Positions 1-9,396 of a stretch of 64,000 bases of DNA are shown piece after piece. A program made the position numbers and the translations under genes. The notes beneath the pieces were generated by a model. The model was not told the DNA's origin. It did not search any database and worked only from the letters and a program-made list of their open reading frames with translations. Every line of letters begins with the position of its first letter. Positions within the stretch are counted from its first letter, which is position 1. Source of the stretch: Nocardia anaemiae NBRC 100462 (GTDB taxonomy: Bacteria; Actinomycetota; Actinomycetes; Mycobacteriales; Mycobacteriaceae); the NCBI RefSeq assembly GCF_001612725.1, contig NZ_BDAZ01000026.1, forward strand, positions 1 through 64,000. The letters are read 5' to 3'.

Positions 1-1
1 T

Positions 2-850
2 CCGTCCGCCTGCTGTGGACTCTTCGGCCTGAAAACCCAGCGCGGACGGATACCGACCGCACCGAACGCACATCTGTGGTGGGCATTGGGCGTCATCGGA
101 CCGCTCACCCGAAGCGTGCTGGATTCGGCGATCGTCTACGACGTCATCCGCGGGGCCACACCGACCGACCGCTTCCATGCCCCCGATCCGATGCTGTCGT
201 TCGAGGAGGCCGCGCGGCGCACCCCGACCGCCCTGCGCATCGGCTACAGCACGAAATCACAGACGATGCTCGCGAAAGCGGTTCCCGAACATGTGCGCGC
301 GGTGCACGACACCGCCGAACTCCTTGCCCAACTGGGCCATACGGTCGTCGAGATCGATCCGGGCTATCCCGATTTCACCTTCGCCTTCTATCCGCAGTTC
401 TATGGCGGTGTGCGCGCGGAGATCCCACTCATCGACCATCCGGAGCGGCTCGAACGCCGTACTCGCCAAAACCTCGCGCTCGGTTTCTGGGCACGCCGGC
501 CGGTCGTCGAATGGGCCATGCGCCGCGGTGCGGCCTTGGCACGCAAGGCCGATCGCATCTTCGACCAGTGTGATCTGCTGCTGACCCCCACGATCGCGCA
601 CCGCCCGCCGCGGGTCGGTGTCCTCGACAATGCGGATCCGATCCGCGCACAACTCGCCTCGGTCCCCATGGTCGCCTTCACCGGATTCTGGAATGTGACC
701 GGCCATCCGGCCGCCGCACTGCCCGCGGGTATCGCGGCCGATGGGCTCCCGCTGTCGGTCCAGCTGGTCGGACCGGCGAATGGTGAGACCACCATCCTCT
801 CCGTTGCCGCCCAACTCGAAAAGATCCGGCCGCACCCCCGCCCCGCGTAG
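2..850 (+). CDS. Amidase signature family protein, C-terminal part
   Basis: This is the C-terminal 282 residues of an amidase-signature hydrolase; the 5' end lies before the window. The first visible residues (PSACCGLFGLKTQRGRIPT) match the block that follows the Ser-cisSer-Lys catalytic residues in this family, so the catalytic Lys and first Ser are off-window. The late block FTGFWNVTGHPAAALPAG, followed by LPLSVQLVGP, is the usual family C-terminus. The family hydrolyses amide bonds; the substrate cannot be told from this part. The stop is followed by a 60-bp gap before the next gene on the same strand. Confidence 0.88.
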   Translation, partial: PSACCGLFGLKTQRGRIPTAPNAHLWWALGVIGPLTRSVLDSAIVYDVIRGATPTDRFHAPDPMLSFEEAARRTPTALRIGYSTKSQTMLAKAVPEHVRAVHDTAELLAQLGHTVVEIDPGYPDFTFAFYPQFYGGVRAEIPLIDHPERLERRTRQNLALGFWARRPVVEWAMRRGAALARKADRIFDQCDLLLTPTIAHRPPRVGVLDNADPIRAQLASVPMVAFTGFWNVTGHPAAALPAGIAADGLPLSVQLVGPANGETTILSVAAQLEKIRPHPRPA

Positions 851-910
851 CCCGAAAGCCCCTGCCAGCGCGGCCGTTGTCGATAAAATTCGCACCGGAG
901 GTGATGTGCC

Positions 911-1480
911 GTGACAAGCGTATTGCTGATCACCGGAGACGCGGCCGAAGACCTGGAGGTCATGTACCCGTACCAGCGGCTGCTCGAGGAGGGGTACGAG
1001 GTCGAAGTGGCCGCCCCGACCGCCAAGAAGCTGCAGTTCGTGGTGCACGATTTCGTCGACGGTTTCGACACCTATACCGAGAAACCCGGACACACCTGGC
1101 CCGCCGATATCGCGCTGGCCGACGTCGATCCGAGTCGGTACGCGGCGTTGGTGCTGCCCGGTGGACGGGCGCCGGAGTATCTGCGCGGCGATGCGCAGTG
1201 CCGCAGGGTCGTCAAACATTTCGTCGACGAGGACAAACCGATCGCGGCGCTGTGCCATGGTCCATTGATCCTGCTTGCCGTGGGCGCGCTGAACGGTCGT
1301 TCGTCGAGCGCCTACCCGGCGCTGGCGCCGGACCTGAATGCCGTTGGCGCGCAATGGGAAGACAGTCCGGCCCAGGTCGACGGCAATATCGTGACCGGTC
1401 GCGCCTGGCCGGACCATCCGCAGTGGATGCGCGCGTTCTTGGAGGTGTTGCGGGCCAAAGCACCCGCACCCGGTCAGTAA
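911..1480 (+). CDS. DJ-1/PfpI family protein (class I glutamine amidotransferase-like)
   Basis: A 189-residue single-domain protein of the DJ-1/PfpI superfamily. Glu14 and the nucleophile-elbow Cys115 (AALCHGP) are the expected active-site residues, and VLPGG near residue 81 is the usual strand-turn. Members act as proteases, glyoxalases, deglycases or chaperones, and the sequence does not distinguish these. The GTG start at 911 is chosen because GGAGG lies at 897-901. It may be co-transcribed with the amidase upstream (60-bp gap). Confidence 0.85.
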   Translation: MTSVLLITGDAAEDLEVMYPYQRLLEEGYEVEVAAPTAKKLQFVVHDFVDGFDTYTEKPGHTWPADIALADVDPSRYAALVLPGGRAPEYLRGDAQCRRVVKHFVDEDKPIAALCHGPLILLAVGALNGRSSSAYPALAPDLNAVGAQWEDSPAQVDGNIVTGRAWPDHPQWMRAFLEVLRAKAPAPGQ

Positions 1481-1601
1481 GCCCTCGCCTGGTTTACCCG
1501 AGTGCTCGCCGAACTCTGCACTCCGTCGGCAAGGTGCTCGACGCCGCCGAATCCGCACTGGCCCAAGCGAATCATAGCCCGGCGGCGTCGCGCACCAGCC
1601 G

Positions 1602-2522
1602 TCAGCGGTCGCGCGCGCCGAGCGTCAGGAGTGCGAGACCCAGTGCGAGCACGGCAAATCCGCACCACGACACGATCGGCAACCGCTCACCGACGACGAC
1701 CACACCGAGCACCGCGGCCACGGCGGGTTCGGCGAGGGTCAATGTCGTCGCCACCTGCGCGGTCGTATGCCGCAGGCCGTAGCCGAACAGGCGGTAGGCG
1801 ACGAAGGTGGTGAACACCGCGAGATGCAGCGCCACCGCGATGCCGCGACCGGTGTGCAGCCAGAATGTGTTGGTGCACAGCACAACCGGCAGCACCAGCA
1901 ATCCGGCAATGCCGAACATCGTGCCCATCACCGCATTCGACGAATGGCCGTGCGCGATGAGTCTTCCGCCGATGAGCGAGTAGACCGCGTAGGTGAGTCC
2001 ACCGAATGCGGCGAGCACGATGCCGAGCAGATCGACCGGTGCGGCACCGCCCGTCACTTCGGGTCCGAGCACCAGGACAGCGCAGCCGAGTACCGCCGCC
2101 GCGGTCGCACCGACCCACCGCTGGGTCGGCTTACCCTGTCCGGATACCCAGGCCAACAGCCCGGCGAAAACGGGCGCACTACCGAGCGCGATCACCGTGG
2201 CAACGGCCACACCCGTCCGCGCCACAGCGGGATAGAAGGTCACCGGATACCCCGCCACCGCCAACGCCCCGACGACAACCAGCCACCACTCGCCGCGCGT
2301 GCACCGCAACCGCGTACCGGTGGACAAGAACAACAACAGACCACCGAGCACCAGCCCGGCAGATCCGATCGCCGCGGCGGGCGCACCCGCGGGAGCCAGT
2401 GAACTGGCGGTTCCGGTGCTGCCCCACAGCACCGCCGCAGTCAGGATGGGAACCGGACCGCTGAATGCGCGGACATCCGAATGCTCAACCGCAACAACAT
2501 CTTTGATATCAGACAAGGACAT
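1602..2522 (-). CDS. EamA/DMT-family transporter
   Basis: A 306-residue integral membrane protein with about ten hydrophobic segments in two EamA repeats. The second repeat starts near the VDLLGIVLAAFGGLTYAVYS segment and ends in LPIVSWCGFAVLALGLALL. Drug/metabolite transporters of this family export small metabolites or amino acids. The first 20 residues are hydrophilic and cytoplasmic. The ATG at 2522 has only a weak GGAAG upstream, so a slightly later start is possible. Substrate unknown. Confidence 0.85.
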   Translation of the reverse strand: MSLSDIKDVVAVEHSDVRAFSGPVPILTAAVLWGSTGTASSLAPAGAPAAAIGSAGLVLGGLLLFLSTGTRLRCTRGEWWLVVVGALAVAGYPVTFYPAVARTGVAVATVIALGSAPVFAGLLAWVSGQGKPTQRWVGATAAAVLGCAVLVLGPEVTGGAAPVDLLGIVLAAFGGLTYAVYSLIGGRLIAHGHSSNAVMGTMFGIAGLLVLPVVLCTNTFWLHTGRGIAVALHLAVFTTFVAYRLFGYGLRHTTAQVATTLTLAEPAVAAVLGVVVVGERLPIVSWCGFAVLALGLALLTLGARDR

Positions 2523-2717
2523 GCACTTCCGTCATCGAATTCGACAGGGATTCGAAACGGGCGCACGACATCACCTCGAGACTGCCCTCGTGGGACAGCC
2601 CGGACCGCGAATCAGGAATTCAGCAGGTGCGCCCGATCAGGCGCACGGCGGCGGCGTAACGGCATGCCAGTAGATATCCACGCGACGATCCTAGCGCAAT
2701 GACCGGCCCTGGATCGA

Positions 2718-3266
2718 ATGATCTTCGATACAGTTGGCCTGGTGAGGAAGATTGATTCGCCGATCGGACCGGCGGTCGGTGCCGCGCGGACCGCGCCCGG
2801 TCCGGCGGTGCAGTTGGATGATATCGACCGGATTCTGCTCGATCAGCTCGCACGGGACGGGCGCATGACCAACAGCGCGCTCGCCGATGTCGCGGGTATC
2901 GCACCGTCGACCTGTCTGGGGCGGGTCCGATCGCTGGTGGAGCGCGGGGTGATTCGCGGATTCCACGCCGATATCGATCCGGCCGCGCTCGGCCGGAATC
3001 TGCAGGCCATGATCGCGGTCCGGGTACAGGCCAACGCACGTCCGCACCTCGCCGAGTTCGGGGAGCAATTGGCCGTACTCGACGAGGTGCTGAACGTGTA
3101 TTTCATCGCCGGTGCCGACGATTACCTGATCCATGTCGCCACGGCCGACACCGAGGGACTTCGGGTCTTCGTGCTGGAACACCTGAGCGCACATCCCGCG
3201 GTCGCCTCCACCGAGACGATCCTCATCTTCGAACACGTGCGCCCGCGAACCAGCCCGATGAGTTAG
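2718..3266 (+). CDS. Lrp/AsnC-family transcriptional regulator
   Basis: A 182-residue Lrp/AsnC regulator. The winged HTH starts at LDDIDRILLDQLARDGR (about residue 33) with the recognition part ALADVAGIAPSTCLGRVRSL, followed by a RAM ligand-binding domain (IAVRVQANARP, VYFIAGADDYLIHV). The first 30 residues are poorly conserved; GTG at 2742 is an alternative start. The gene converges on alanine dehydrogenase and their ends overlap by 4 bp. In mycobacteria an Lrp-type protein (AldR) controls ald but is divergent from it, so this may be the local ald regulator in a different arrangement; that role is inference. Confidence 0.85.
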   Translation: MIFDTVGLVRKIDSPIGPAVGAARTAPGPAVQLDDIDRILLDQLARDGRMTNSALADVAGIAPSTCLGRVRSLVERGVIRGFHADIDPAALGRNLQAMIAVRVQANARPHLAEFGEQLAVLDEVLNVYFIAGADDYLIHVATADTEGLRVFVLEHLSAHPAVASTETILIFEHVRPRTSPMS

Positions 3267-4369
3267 GCGGCCAACCTCTCGGCGGCGTAATTGTGCGCGG
3301 CCGCAACCGATTCGGACAGCAGCTGGCCGTTGTGCGTGCTCAGACCGGCGGCCAGGCCCGCATCCGCGGCGACCGCATCGCGCCAGCCGCGCTCGGCGAG
3401 CGAAATCGCGTACGGCAGTGTGGCATTGGTGAGTGCGACGGTCGAGGTGTACGGCACCGCGCCGGGCATGTTGGCGACGCAGTAGAAGACCGAATTGTGC
3501 ACCCGATAGGTCGGCTCGGCATGGGTGGTCGGACGCGAATCCGCGAAGCAACCGCCCTGATCGATGGCGATATCGACCAGCACCGAACCCGGCTTCATCT
3601 GTGCGACAAGGTCATTGGACACCAGCGTCGGCGCCTTCGCGCCGGGTACCAGCACCGCGCCGATCACCAGATCCGCCTCCCGGACCAGACTCTCCACCTC
3701 GAAGCTGTTGGAGATGATGGTCCGCACCTGCCCGCGGTACTGCTCGTCCAGCGCACGCAGGCGCGCGATATTCAGATCCAGCACGGTCACATCCGCGTGC
3801 ATACCGACCGCGACCGCGATCGCATTGCTCCCCGAAACACCGCCGCCGAGCACGACGACCTTGGCCGGACGCGCACCAGGCACACCACCCATCAGCACGC
3901 CGCGGCCACCGCCGCTGCGCATCAGGTGATACGCACCGGCCTGCGGCGCCAGCCGTCCGGCGACCTCGCTCATCGGGGCGAGCAGCGGCAGCGATCCGTC
4001 CTTACCGGTGACGGTCTCGTAGGCGATCGAGGTGATTCCGGCGTTCAGCAGCGCGTCGGTGCACTCCTTGGATGCCGCCAGATGCAGGTAGGTGAACAGC
4101 ACCTGCCCCTGCCGCATGCGCGAATACTCCTCGGCCACCGGCTCTTTCACCTTGAGCACCAATTCCGCGGTGCCCCAGACCTCATCGGCGGTATCCAGCA
4201 CCCGCGCCCCGACGGCCGCATACGCCATATCCTCGAACGCCGACCCCTGACCGGCACCGGCCTCGACATACACCTCGTGCCCGCGCGAAACCAGTTCGTG
4301 CACACCGGCGGGTGTGCACGCCACCCGGTACTCATGGTTCTTGACCTCGCGGGGAATTCCGATCTTCAT
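3263..4369 (-). CDS. ald: Alanine dehydrogenase
   Basis: NAD-dependent L-alanine dehydrogenase (alanine + H2O + NAD to pyruvate + ammonia + NADH), 368 residues, the normal length. Lys75 (LKVKEP) and His96 (TYLHLA) fall exactly at the catalytic positions of the Mycobacterium tuberculosis enzyme when the ATG at 4369 is used. That start also has AGGAG five bases upstream, so it is preferred to the GTG at 4375. The NAD motif VVVLGGGVSGSNA and the segment LVDIAIDQGG are present. The 3' end overlaps the Lrp/AsnC gene tail to tail. Confidence 0.96.
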   Translation of the reverse strand: MKIGIPREVKNHEYRVACTPAGVHELVSRGHEVYVEAGAGQGSAFEDMAYAAVGARVLDTADEVWGTAELVLKVKEPVAEEYSRMRQGQVLFTYLHLAASKECTDALLNAGITSIAYETVTGKDGSLPLLAPMSEVAGRLAPQAGAYHLMRSGGGRGVLMGGVPGARPAKVVVLGGGVSGSNAIAVAVGMHADVTVLDLNIARLRALDEQYRGQVRTIISNSFEVESLVREADLVIGAVLVPGAKAPTLVSNDLVAQMKPGSVLVDIAIDQGGCFADSRPTTHAEPTYRVHNSVFYCVANMPGAVPYTSTVALTNATLPYAISLAERGWRDAVAADAGLAAGLSTHNGQLLSESVAAAHNYAAERLAA

Positions 4370-4438
4370 CAACACTCCTGTACGTCGATCCAGCGGATTG
4401 GCGACATGTGATCGGTTCGATCACCTCAGTGTCAGTAT

Positions 4439-4476
4439 GAAGATCATGCAAGATCAGGTCCATATTGGTGAAGATA
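4439..4476. promoter_or_regulatory. Phased AAGAT repeats upstream of ald
   Basis: Three related heptamers occur in the ald upstream region: GAAGATC at 4439-4445, CAAGATC at 4449-4455 and GAAGATA at 4470-4476. Their starts are 10 and 21 bp apart, close to one and two helical turns. The surrounding 4400-4540 stretch is clearly more AT-rich than its neighbours. Lrp/AsnC proteins commonly bind helically phased sites, so these are candidate sites for the regulator next to ald. Binding is inferred. Confidence 0.4.
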
Positions 4477-4624
4477 CTTCTGTAATTCAGAACTTGCGCA
4501 TCGCGATATTCATATTCGCAGATCTGTGAGACTGCTGATCCGAAACATATTCGGAGCCTGGGACCAACGCCCCGGGATCTGACCGATCGCCCTGAGCGCG
4601 CATTGCTGACGGCCGTACGACAAT

Positions 4625-5596
4625 TCACCTGGATCCGGCTCGTTGATCTTCCGCGGCCTGCGCTGGCGGCGAGCAGTTCGGTCTCGCGAGCTCGGTTGTG
4701 GCGGTAGCGGCCAGATCTCGGATCAGATCGGTTTCGCCGCCTCGGCGCCAGATCAACGCCCAGCGTGCGGGTGGCGCGTCCGGCATGGGTATGTAGGCCA
4801 CGTCCGGTCGGGAGTAGTGGAGCATCGCGTGGGCGTGGACGGGCGTGATGGCCTTACCCGCCGCTACGAGCAGGATCATGTCTTGAAAGTTGTCCGCGTG
4901 GGCGACTCGCGGGATGGCGCGGCCGCTGGGGCTTGCGAAGGGCACCGCCGCGCTCTGCCAGTAGTCGGGTGGCCGATTGCCGGGGTCGGAGCTGGTGGTC
5001 CCGAAAACGCCGTAGTCCGCGAGGTCTTCGTAGGATGCCGATTCATGTTCTGCCAGTGGGTGATCCGAGGCGACGAGCAGCATGAATGGTTCCTCGTAGA
5101 GGACCGGGCCGACCACCAGATCGGGTTCCTCGACGGGCAGCCAGCTCACCAGTATGTCGATCTCGTCGGCGCGTAGCGCCCCGAACGGATTGCCGAAATG
5201 CACATGCTCGATCTGCAGGCTGCAGTTCGGATGCCGGGTCTGGAAGGCTTTGAGCAGTGGCCGGATGTCCTCGAGGCTACTGCTGGTGACACCGATCCGC
5301 AGCAGACCCGTCTCACCGTAACGGGCTGCTCGCGCTGCCCTGCCCAGGCTCGCCCTGAGGTCACGGTAGTTGGCCTGCAGGTCGTCGCGGAGCCGTCGTC
5401 CGACGAAGGTCAGCGCCACAGTGCGACTGGATCGTTCGAACAGCCTCCCGCCGACCTGGCCTTCCAGCTTCCGAATCACCTGACTGACCCGGGCCTGCGA
5501 GATGTGCAACCGCTCGGCGGTGCGACCGAAGTGCAGCTCCGCGGACAGCGTCAGAAAGATCTCGATGTCGCGCAGGTCGATCTCGCGCGGATCCAT
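4625..5596 (-). CDS. LysR-family transcriptional regulator
   Basis: A 323-residue LysR-type regulator. The N-terminal winged HTH (about residues 8-66) includes FGRTAERLHISQARVSQVIR and LEGQVGGRLFERSSRTVALT. The C-terminal substrate-binding domain runs from about residue 95 (LLRIGVTSSSLE) to 300. It is divergent from a FAD-linked oxidase gene 119 bp away; LysR proteins usually regulate such a divergent partner and themselves from the shared gap. The inducer is unknown. Confidence 0.9.
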   Translation of the reverse strand: MDPREIDLRDIEIFLTLSAELHFGRTAERLHISQARVSQVIRKLEGQVGGRLFERSSRTVALTFVGRRLRDDLQANYRDLRASLGRAARAARYGETGLLRIGVTSSSLEDIRPLLKAFQTRHPNCSLQIEHVHFGNPFGALRADEIDILVSWLPVEEPDLVVGPVLYEEPFMLLVASDHPLAEHESASYEDLADYGVFGTTSSDPGNRPPDYWQSAAVPFASPSGRAIPRVAHADNFQDMILLVAAGKAITPVHAHAMLHYSRPDVAYIPMPDAPPARWALIWRRGGETDLIRDLAATATTELARPNCSPPAQAAEDQRAGSR

Positions 5597-5715
5597 ACGG
5601 TTTTCCCATCAATAAAGTCAGCTTATCTGATCATACGCAATTGCACGTTGATCTATTCCCGCCGCCGCCCGATGCTGAAGAGGTCGGAGACACACACCAT
5701 CAACGGAAGTGAAAT

Positions 5716-7026
5716 ATGCTGTCCCACAACCGATTACGGTCCATCACACGCGGCAGAGTATTGCTACCCGGGGACGACGGGTTCGACGCGGCACGCCTGC
5801 CGTGGAACTTGACTGTCGAACAGCCGGTCGCAGCGGTGGTTCATGCCGAGGATGCGGCGGATATCGCCGCTGTGGTCGACTATGCGCGCCGCGCTGGCCT
5901 GTCCGTCACCGCGCAACCCAATGGCCACGGCGCCTCCGGCAATACTTCGGGCGCCATCCTGGTGCGCACTCGTCACCTCGACCGAGTCGAGATAGATCCT
6001 GCGCGACGGCGCGCACGGGTTGGCGCAGGAGTCAACTGGGGGCAGGTGCTGACGGTGGCCGCCCCATACGGCCTGACCGGACTGGCTGGCAGTTCCCCGG
6101 CGGTCAGCGTCGTCGGATACACCCTGGGCGGAGGAATGTCGTGGTTCGGCCGCAAACACGGGTGGGCGGCCGACAGCGTCCAGTCCTTCGACATCGTCGA
6201 CGCCGATGGTCGGCCGGTCCACGTGACCGCTGATACCGATCCCGAGCTGTTCTGGGGATTGCGCGGCGGCGGTGGAGATTTCGCGTTCGTGACGGCGATG
6301 GAGTTCGATCTGTTCCCGGCCCCGTCCCTGTACGGCGGTCTGGTCGTCTGGCCCGCCGAGCGGACCACCGCCGTGCGCGACGCTTTCCTCGACATCACCG
6401 AACACGCACCACCGGAGCTGACGGTCTGGATCAATCGCCTGCAGCTCCCGCAGGCGCCGCCCATGATCGCGGTCATTGCCGCTTATCTGGGTTCGCCGGA
6501 CCGCGGGCGGGAGTTGTTGCGCCGCTTGGATTCCGTCGGTGCGGTCATCGCGGACACGCGCCGGGAACTGTCCCCGGCCGAATTGGGCGCCATCGTCAAC
6601 GAGCCGACCGAACCGGGCCCCAGCCTGATCCAGACCGAACTGCTCACCGTCCTCGACGAAACCGCCGCCGAGATCCTGCTGACCGACCCGATCGATTCGC
6701 TGATGGGCATCCAGATCCGGCAACTGGGCGGGGCTCTGGCCGAGCCCACTCACGGCGCGAATCCGCCCTTCGATGAAGCATATGCACTCTACCTGCAGGC
6801 TTCCGGTGCCGACTCCGACACATCGGCCGACGTTCGCGCCACCCAGAAGCGCCTCCTCGCTGATCTCGGCCCACGGATCAGCGGGCGTAAGCCCTACACC
6901 GCCCTCACCGCGGGCGACACCACCTCGCAGGTGTTCACCGCCGACACCCTGGCCAGGTTGCGAGATCTCAAGCGCGCCCGCGATCCCCACTCGGTGTTCC
7001 GCGCCAACTTCCCGATCCTGCACTGA
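5716..7026 (+). CDS. FAD-linked oxidase (FAD_binding_4 / BBE-type)
   Basis: A 436-residue flavoprotein oxidase of the PCMH/berberine-bridge type. The FAD domain covers about residues 35-205, with PNGHGASGNTSG containing His71, the usual 8-alpha-histidyl FAD attachment position, and VGYTLGGGMSW. The latter carries no cysteine, so bicovalent flavinylation is unlikely. The C-terminus, RDPHSVFRANFPIL, is the family's closing motif. The ATG has GGAAG upstream. It probably forms a transcription unit with the DUF4267 gene 24 bp downstream, under the divergent LysR regulator. Substrate unknown. Confidence 0.9.
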   Translation: MLSHNRLRSITRGRVLLPGDDGFDAARLPWNLTVEQPVAAVVHAEDAADIAAVVDYARRAGLSVTAQPNGHGASGNTSGAILVRTRHLDRVEIDPARRRARVGAGVNWGQVLTVAAPYGLTGLAGSSPAVSVVGYTLGGGMSWFGRKHGWAADSVQSFDIVDADGRPVHVTADTDPELFWGLRGGGGDFAFVTAMEFDLFPAPSLYGGLVVWPAERTTAVRDAFLDITEHAPPELTVWINRLQLPQAPPMIAVIAAYLGSPDRGRELLRRLDSVGAVIADTRRELSPAELGAIVNEPTEPGPSLIQTELLTVLDETAAEILLTDPIDSLMGIQIRQLGGALAEPTHGANPPFDEAYALYLQASGADSDTSADVRATQKRLLADLGPRISGRKPYTALTAGDTTSQVFTADTLARLRDLKRARDPHSVFRANFPILH

Positions 7027-7050
7027 CCGTTCCACCTTCACCGAGAAAGA

Positions 7051-7512
7051 ATGAATAGACCTATGCTTCAGCAAGATTCGGCCCGAACCCCCCTATCACG
7101 CCGTGAAACCGGCACCGGCACCAGCCGTCTCGCCACCGCGCTGTCCCTGATCGGAGGGGCGTTCATCCTCTTCATCGGCGTCGGCTACCTCATAGCGCCG
7201 CAATCGATGGCACCCAGTTTCGGGCTACCGGCCACCCCCGAAGGCGCGGCCGCCGCCTTCCTGAACGTCAAGGGGGTCCGGGACACCGTCACCGGCTTGA
7301 TCATCCTGACCCTGCTTGTAACCCGCCAACGCCGGGCGCTCGCCATCGCGACCCTCACCATCGCGCTGGTCCCGGCCGGGGACATGCTGACCATTCTCGT
7401 GCGGAACGGCTCTACGGCAACCGCCCTCAGCGTCCACGGCGTTACTGCGGCCCTCGTCGCAGCCACCGGCTTCCTACTGCTGCGCGAGACCCGGCCCCGC
7501 ACAAGCCGCTGA
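7051..7512 (+). CDS. DUF4267-type small membrane protein
   Basis: A 153-residue protein with four predicted transmembrane segments after a 25-residue hydrophilic N-terminus (around LSLIGGAFILFIGVGYLIAP, VTGLIILTLLV, ATLTIALVPAGDML and VTAALVAATGFLLL). The conserved AAFLNVKGVRDTVTGL block after the first segment is typical of DUF4267 proteins, whose function is unknown. It lies 24 bp after the FAD oxidase and is likely co-transcribed with it. Confidence 0.8.
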   Translation: MNRPMLQQDSARTPLSRRETGTGTSRLATALSLIGGAFILFIGVGYLIAPQSMAPSFGLPATPEGAAAAFLNVKGVRDTVTGLIILTLLVTRQRRALAIATLTIALVPAGDMLTILVRNGSTATALSVHGVTAALVAATGFLLLRETRPRTSR

Positions 7513-7584
7513 TCGGTGGATGTGGACCGCGTCGGACCGTTCGATGCCGAGCGCCGACGCGGCACGGTCATTCAGGAAACGGGA

Positions 7585-8322
7585 TCAGCGGCAGTCCACA
7601 ACGAGTGCGGTCGCGTTATCGGTGCTACCGGCTTGTAATGCGTTGTCCACCAAGGTTTCCGCGCAATTGGCAGCGGTTTCGCCCGCGACGAGTATCGACT
7701 TGATGGCGACCATGTCGAGCCGCTTGTGCACACCGTCGGTGCTCAACAGCAGCCTGCCCCGGCTCGATCCGGTGGCGGCGCGGCCGATGACCTCCGGACT
7801 CGCGGTGCGGGTGGAGGTGGTGACGAGGTGATCCATCCGGTTCGCCGGGCGAATCCCCCTGGCGCGCATGAACTCAGCGACGGTGTGGTCGGTGGTTATC
7901 TGATGCAGCACCCGACCGTTCCAGCGGTAGGCGCGACAGTCGCCGACCCAGGCGATATCGCAGGCGCCGTCGGGCTGATCGGCCGCGGGCAGCACGGCGA
8001 TCACCAGCACACTGTCGGCTTGCTCCTCCGGGAATTCACGCAGCAACTCCTGTTGGGCCGCGACCACACCGGCAAGCGCGCCGTTGCCCGCACCGATCCG
8101 CGCGGCGACCGAGGCCGCGGTCCGCGCCGCCCTGGCCGCGGGCAGATTGTCGCCGACCCCATCGGCAACAACGAATGCGGTGCGCCCGACGGCGGGGTCG
8201 GTGTAGGTGGCGAAGGCGTCCGCATTGAGCGAACGCCGCCCACGGGTGCTCACCACACCGGGCGTGATGCCGAGCCTTTCCGGCTCGGAGCGGACGATGG
8301 CGATCGAAGCGGTTGTCTGCAA
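7585..8322 (-). CDS. PP2C-family serine/threonine phosphatase
   Basis: A PP2C-type protein phosphatase, about 245 residues. Metal-site motifs are present: NADAF (where NEDA is common), VVADGVGD, AWVGDCRAYR, TTDHT, LLLSTDGVHK and STDNATALVV. It is a compact soluble phosphatase with no membrane segment. The start is set at TTG 8322 because a GAGGAGG ribosome site lies just upstream; a GTG at 8370 would add 16 residues of low-complexity sequence. No partner kinase is adjacent. Confidence 0.88.
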   Translation of the reverse strand: MQTTASIAIVRSEPERLGITPGVVSTRGRRSLNADAFATYTDPAVGRTAFVVADGVGDNLPAARAARTAASVAARIGAGNGALAGVVAAQQELLREFPEEQADSVLVIAVLPAADQPDGACDIAWVGDCRAYRWNGRVLHQITTDHTVAEFMRARGIRPANRMDHLVTTSTRTASPEVIGRAATGSSRGRLLLSTDGVHKRLDMVAIKSILVAGETAANCAETLVDNALQAGSTDNATALVVDCR

Positions 8323-8478
8323 GGTCTGACCTCCTCGGGCTGGACCTGCCCCCTCGCTGCCGATCCGCACAACTCTGTGACTCCAGTGAACCTCGATTTT
8401 CCGTGTACCGTGCCAAAATTACGTGAGGGAATCCTGTGAATCCTCGGCGCATCCGCCGTTGGGGTCCCGCTCCCGAAA

Positions 8479-8484
8479 TACGAT
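8479..8484 (+). promoter_or_regulatory. Leaderless-type -10 element
   Basis: TACGAT (TANNNT) lies six bases before the GTG start of the methyltransferase at 8491, with no ribosome site between. This spacing puts transcription start at or next to the start codon, as in actinobacterial leaderless mRNAs. Confidence 0.5.
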
Positions 8485-8490
8485 GGGTCC

Positions 8491-9315
8491 GTGGACAGCG
8501 ACGACGGCCTGGATCAGCTGCTTGCGAACCGCGGAAACTGGGATGCCCGTGCCCCGATTCACGCGGCCAGCGACTTCTATCGCGATCGCGATTCGTCGTA
8601 CTGGTTCGCACCCTTCGAATGGGACGTCCTCGGTGACGTGCGCGACCGCGATGTGCTGCATCTCCAGTGCCATCTCGGCACGGAGACAATCGAATTCGCC
8701 AAGCGCGGAGCGACGGCGGTCGGTCTCGACTTCTCCCCAGCATCGATTCGGCACGCTCGAGAACTCGCCGCCGATGCCGTCGAGTATGTGTGCGCCGATG
8801 TATATGATGCGCCGAATGCGGTGGGGCACAGGCAATTCGATATCGTCTACACCGGCAAGGGCGCGCTCTGTTATCTGCCCGACCTGCCACGCTGGGCGTC
8901 GGTACTCGCCGAACTGCTGCGCCCAGGCGGCCTGGTGTACATCGTCGAATTCCACCCGCTGCTGCACTCCCTCGGACCAACGCCACCAGCCGGGGTCGAT
9001 CCGGATTCGCTTGTCCTGCACGATGATTACCTCGAAGGACGTGGCGCTCAGCGGCGGGTCAGCGACCATACATACACCGACGGTCCGGCATTGACCAGCG
9101 ACACCACGGTTTACGAGTGGCGCCACGGGCTCGGCGAGGTGATCAGTGCCCTGATCGGCGCGGGCCTGCGCATTACCGATCTCACCGAAACCGAGATGTT
9201 GCCGTGGCCGCGCTGGTCCCGCATGACCCGCACCGACAACGGCTGGTTCCGGCTCCCTCCGCCGGACCCGATCCTCCCGCTGTTGTACGGATTGGCGGCC
9301 ACCAAACCGGCCTAG
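8491..9315 (+). CDS. Class I SAM-dependent methyltransferase
   Basis: A 274-residue class I methyltransferase. The SAM-binding motif I is VLHLQCHLGTETIEFAKRG (about residues 55-73), motif II is VGLDFSPASIRHAR, and the post-motif block is FDIVYTGKGALCYLPDL, followed by LRPGGLVYIVEFHPLL. The N-terminal NRGNWDARAPIH is typical of a family of actinobacterial methyltransferases of unknown substrate. The GTG start fits a leaderless -10 element at 8479. Confidence 0.87.
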   Translation: MDSDDGLDQLLANRGNWDARAPIHAASDFYRDRDSSYWFAPFEWDVLGDVRDRDVLHLQCHLGTETIEFAKRGATAVGLDFSPASIRHARELAADAVEYVCADVYDAPNAVGHRQFDIVYTGKGALCYLPDLPRWASVLAELLRPGGLVYIVEFHPLLHSLGPTPPAGVDPDSLVLHDDYLEGRGAQRRVSDHTYTDGPALTSDTTVYEWRHGLGEVISALIGAGLRITDLTETEMLPWPRWSRMTRTDNGWFRLPPPDPILPLLYGLAATKPA

Positions 9316-9396
9316 CCGCAGCGTTTCCCGCAGCTTTGCTACGCGATAGCCACCGCACTCTTTACACTGCGACGATCCACATCGAGGGAGCGTCGA

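Noticed and set aside
257-1558. 433-aa minus-strand frame
   Set aside because: Arg/Gly-rich shadow of the amidase and DJ-1 genes, typical of high-GC antisense frames.
4332-4628. 98-aa minus-strand frame upstream of ald
   Set aside because: No homology-like features; it covers the AT-rich promoter region and overlaps the ald start.
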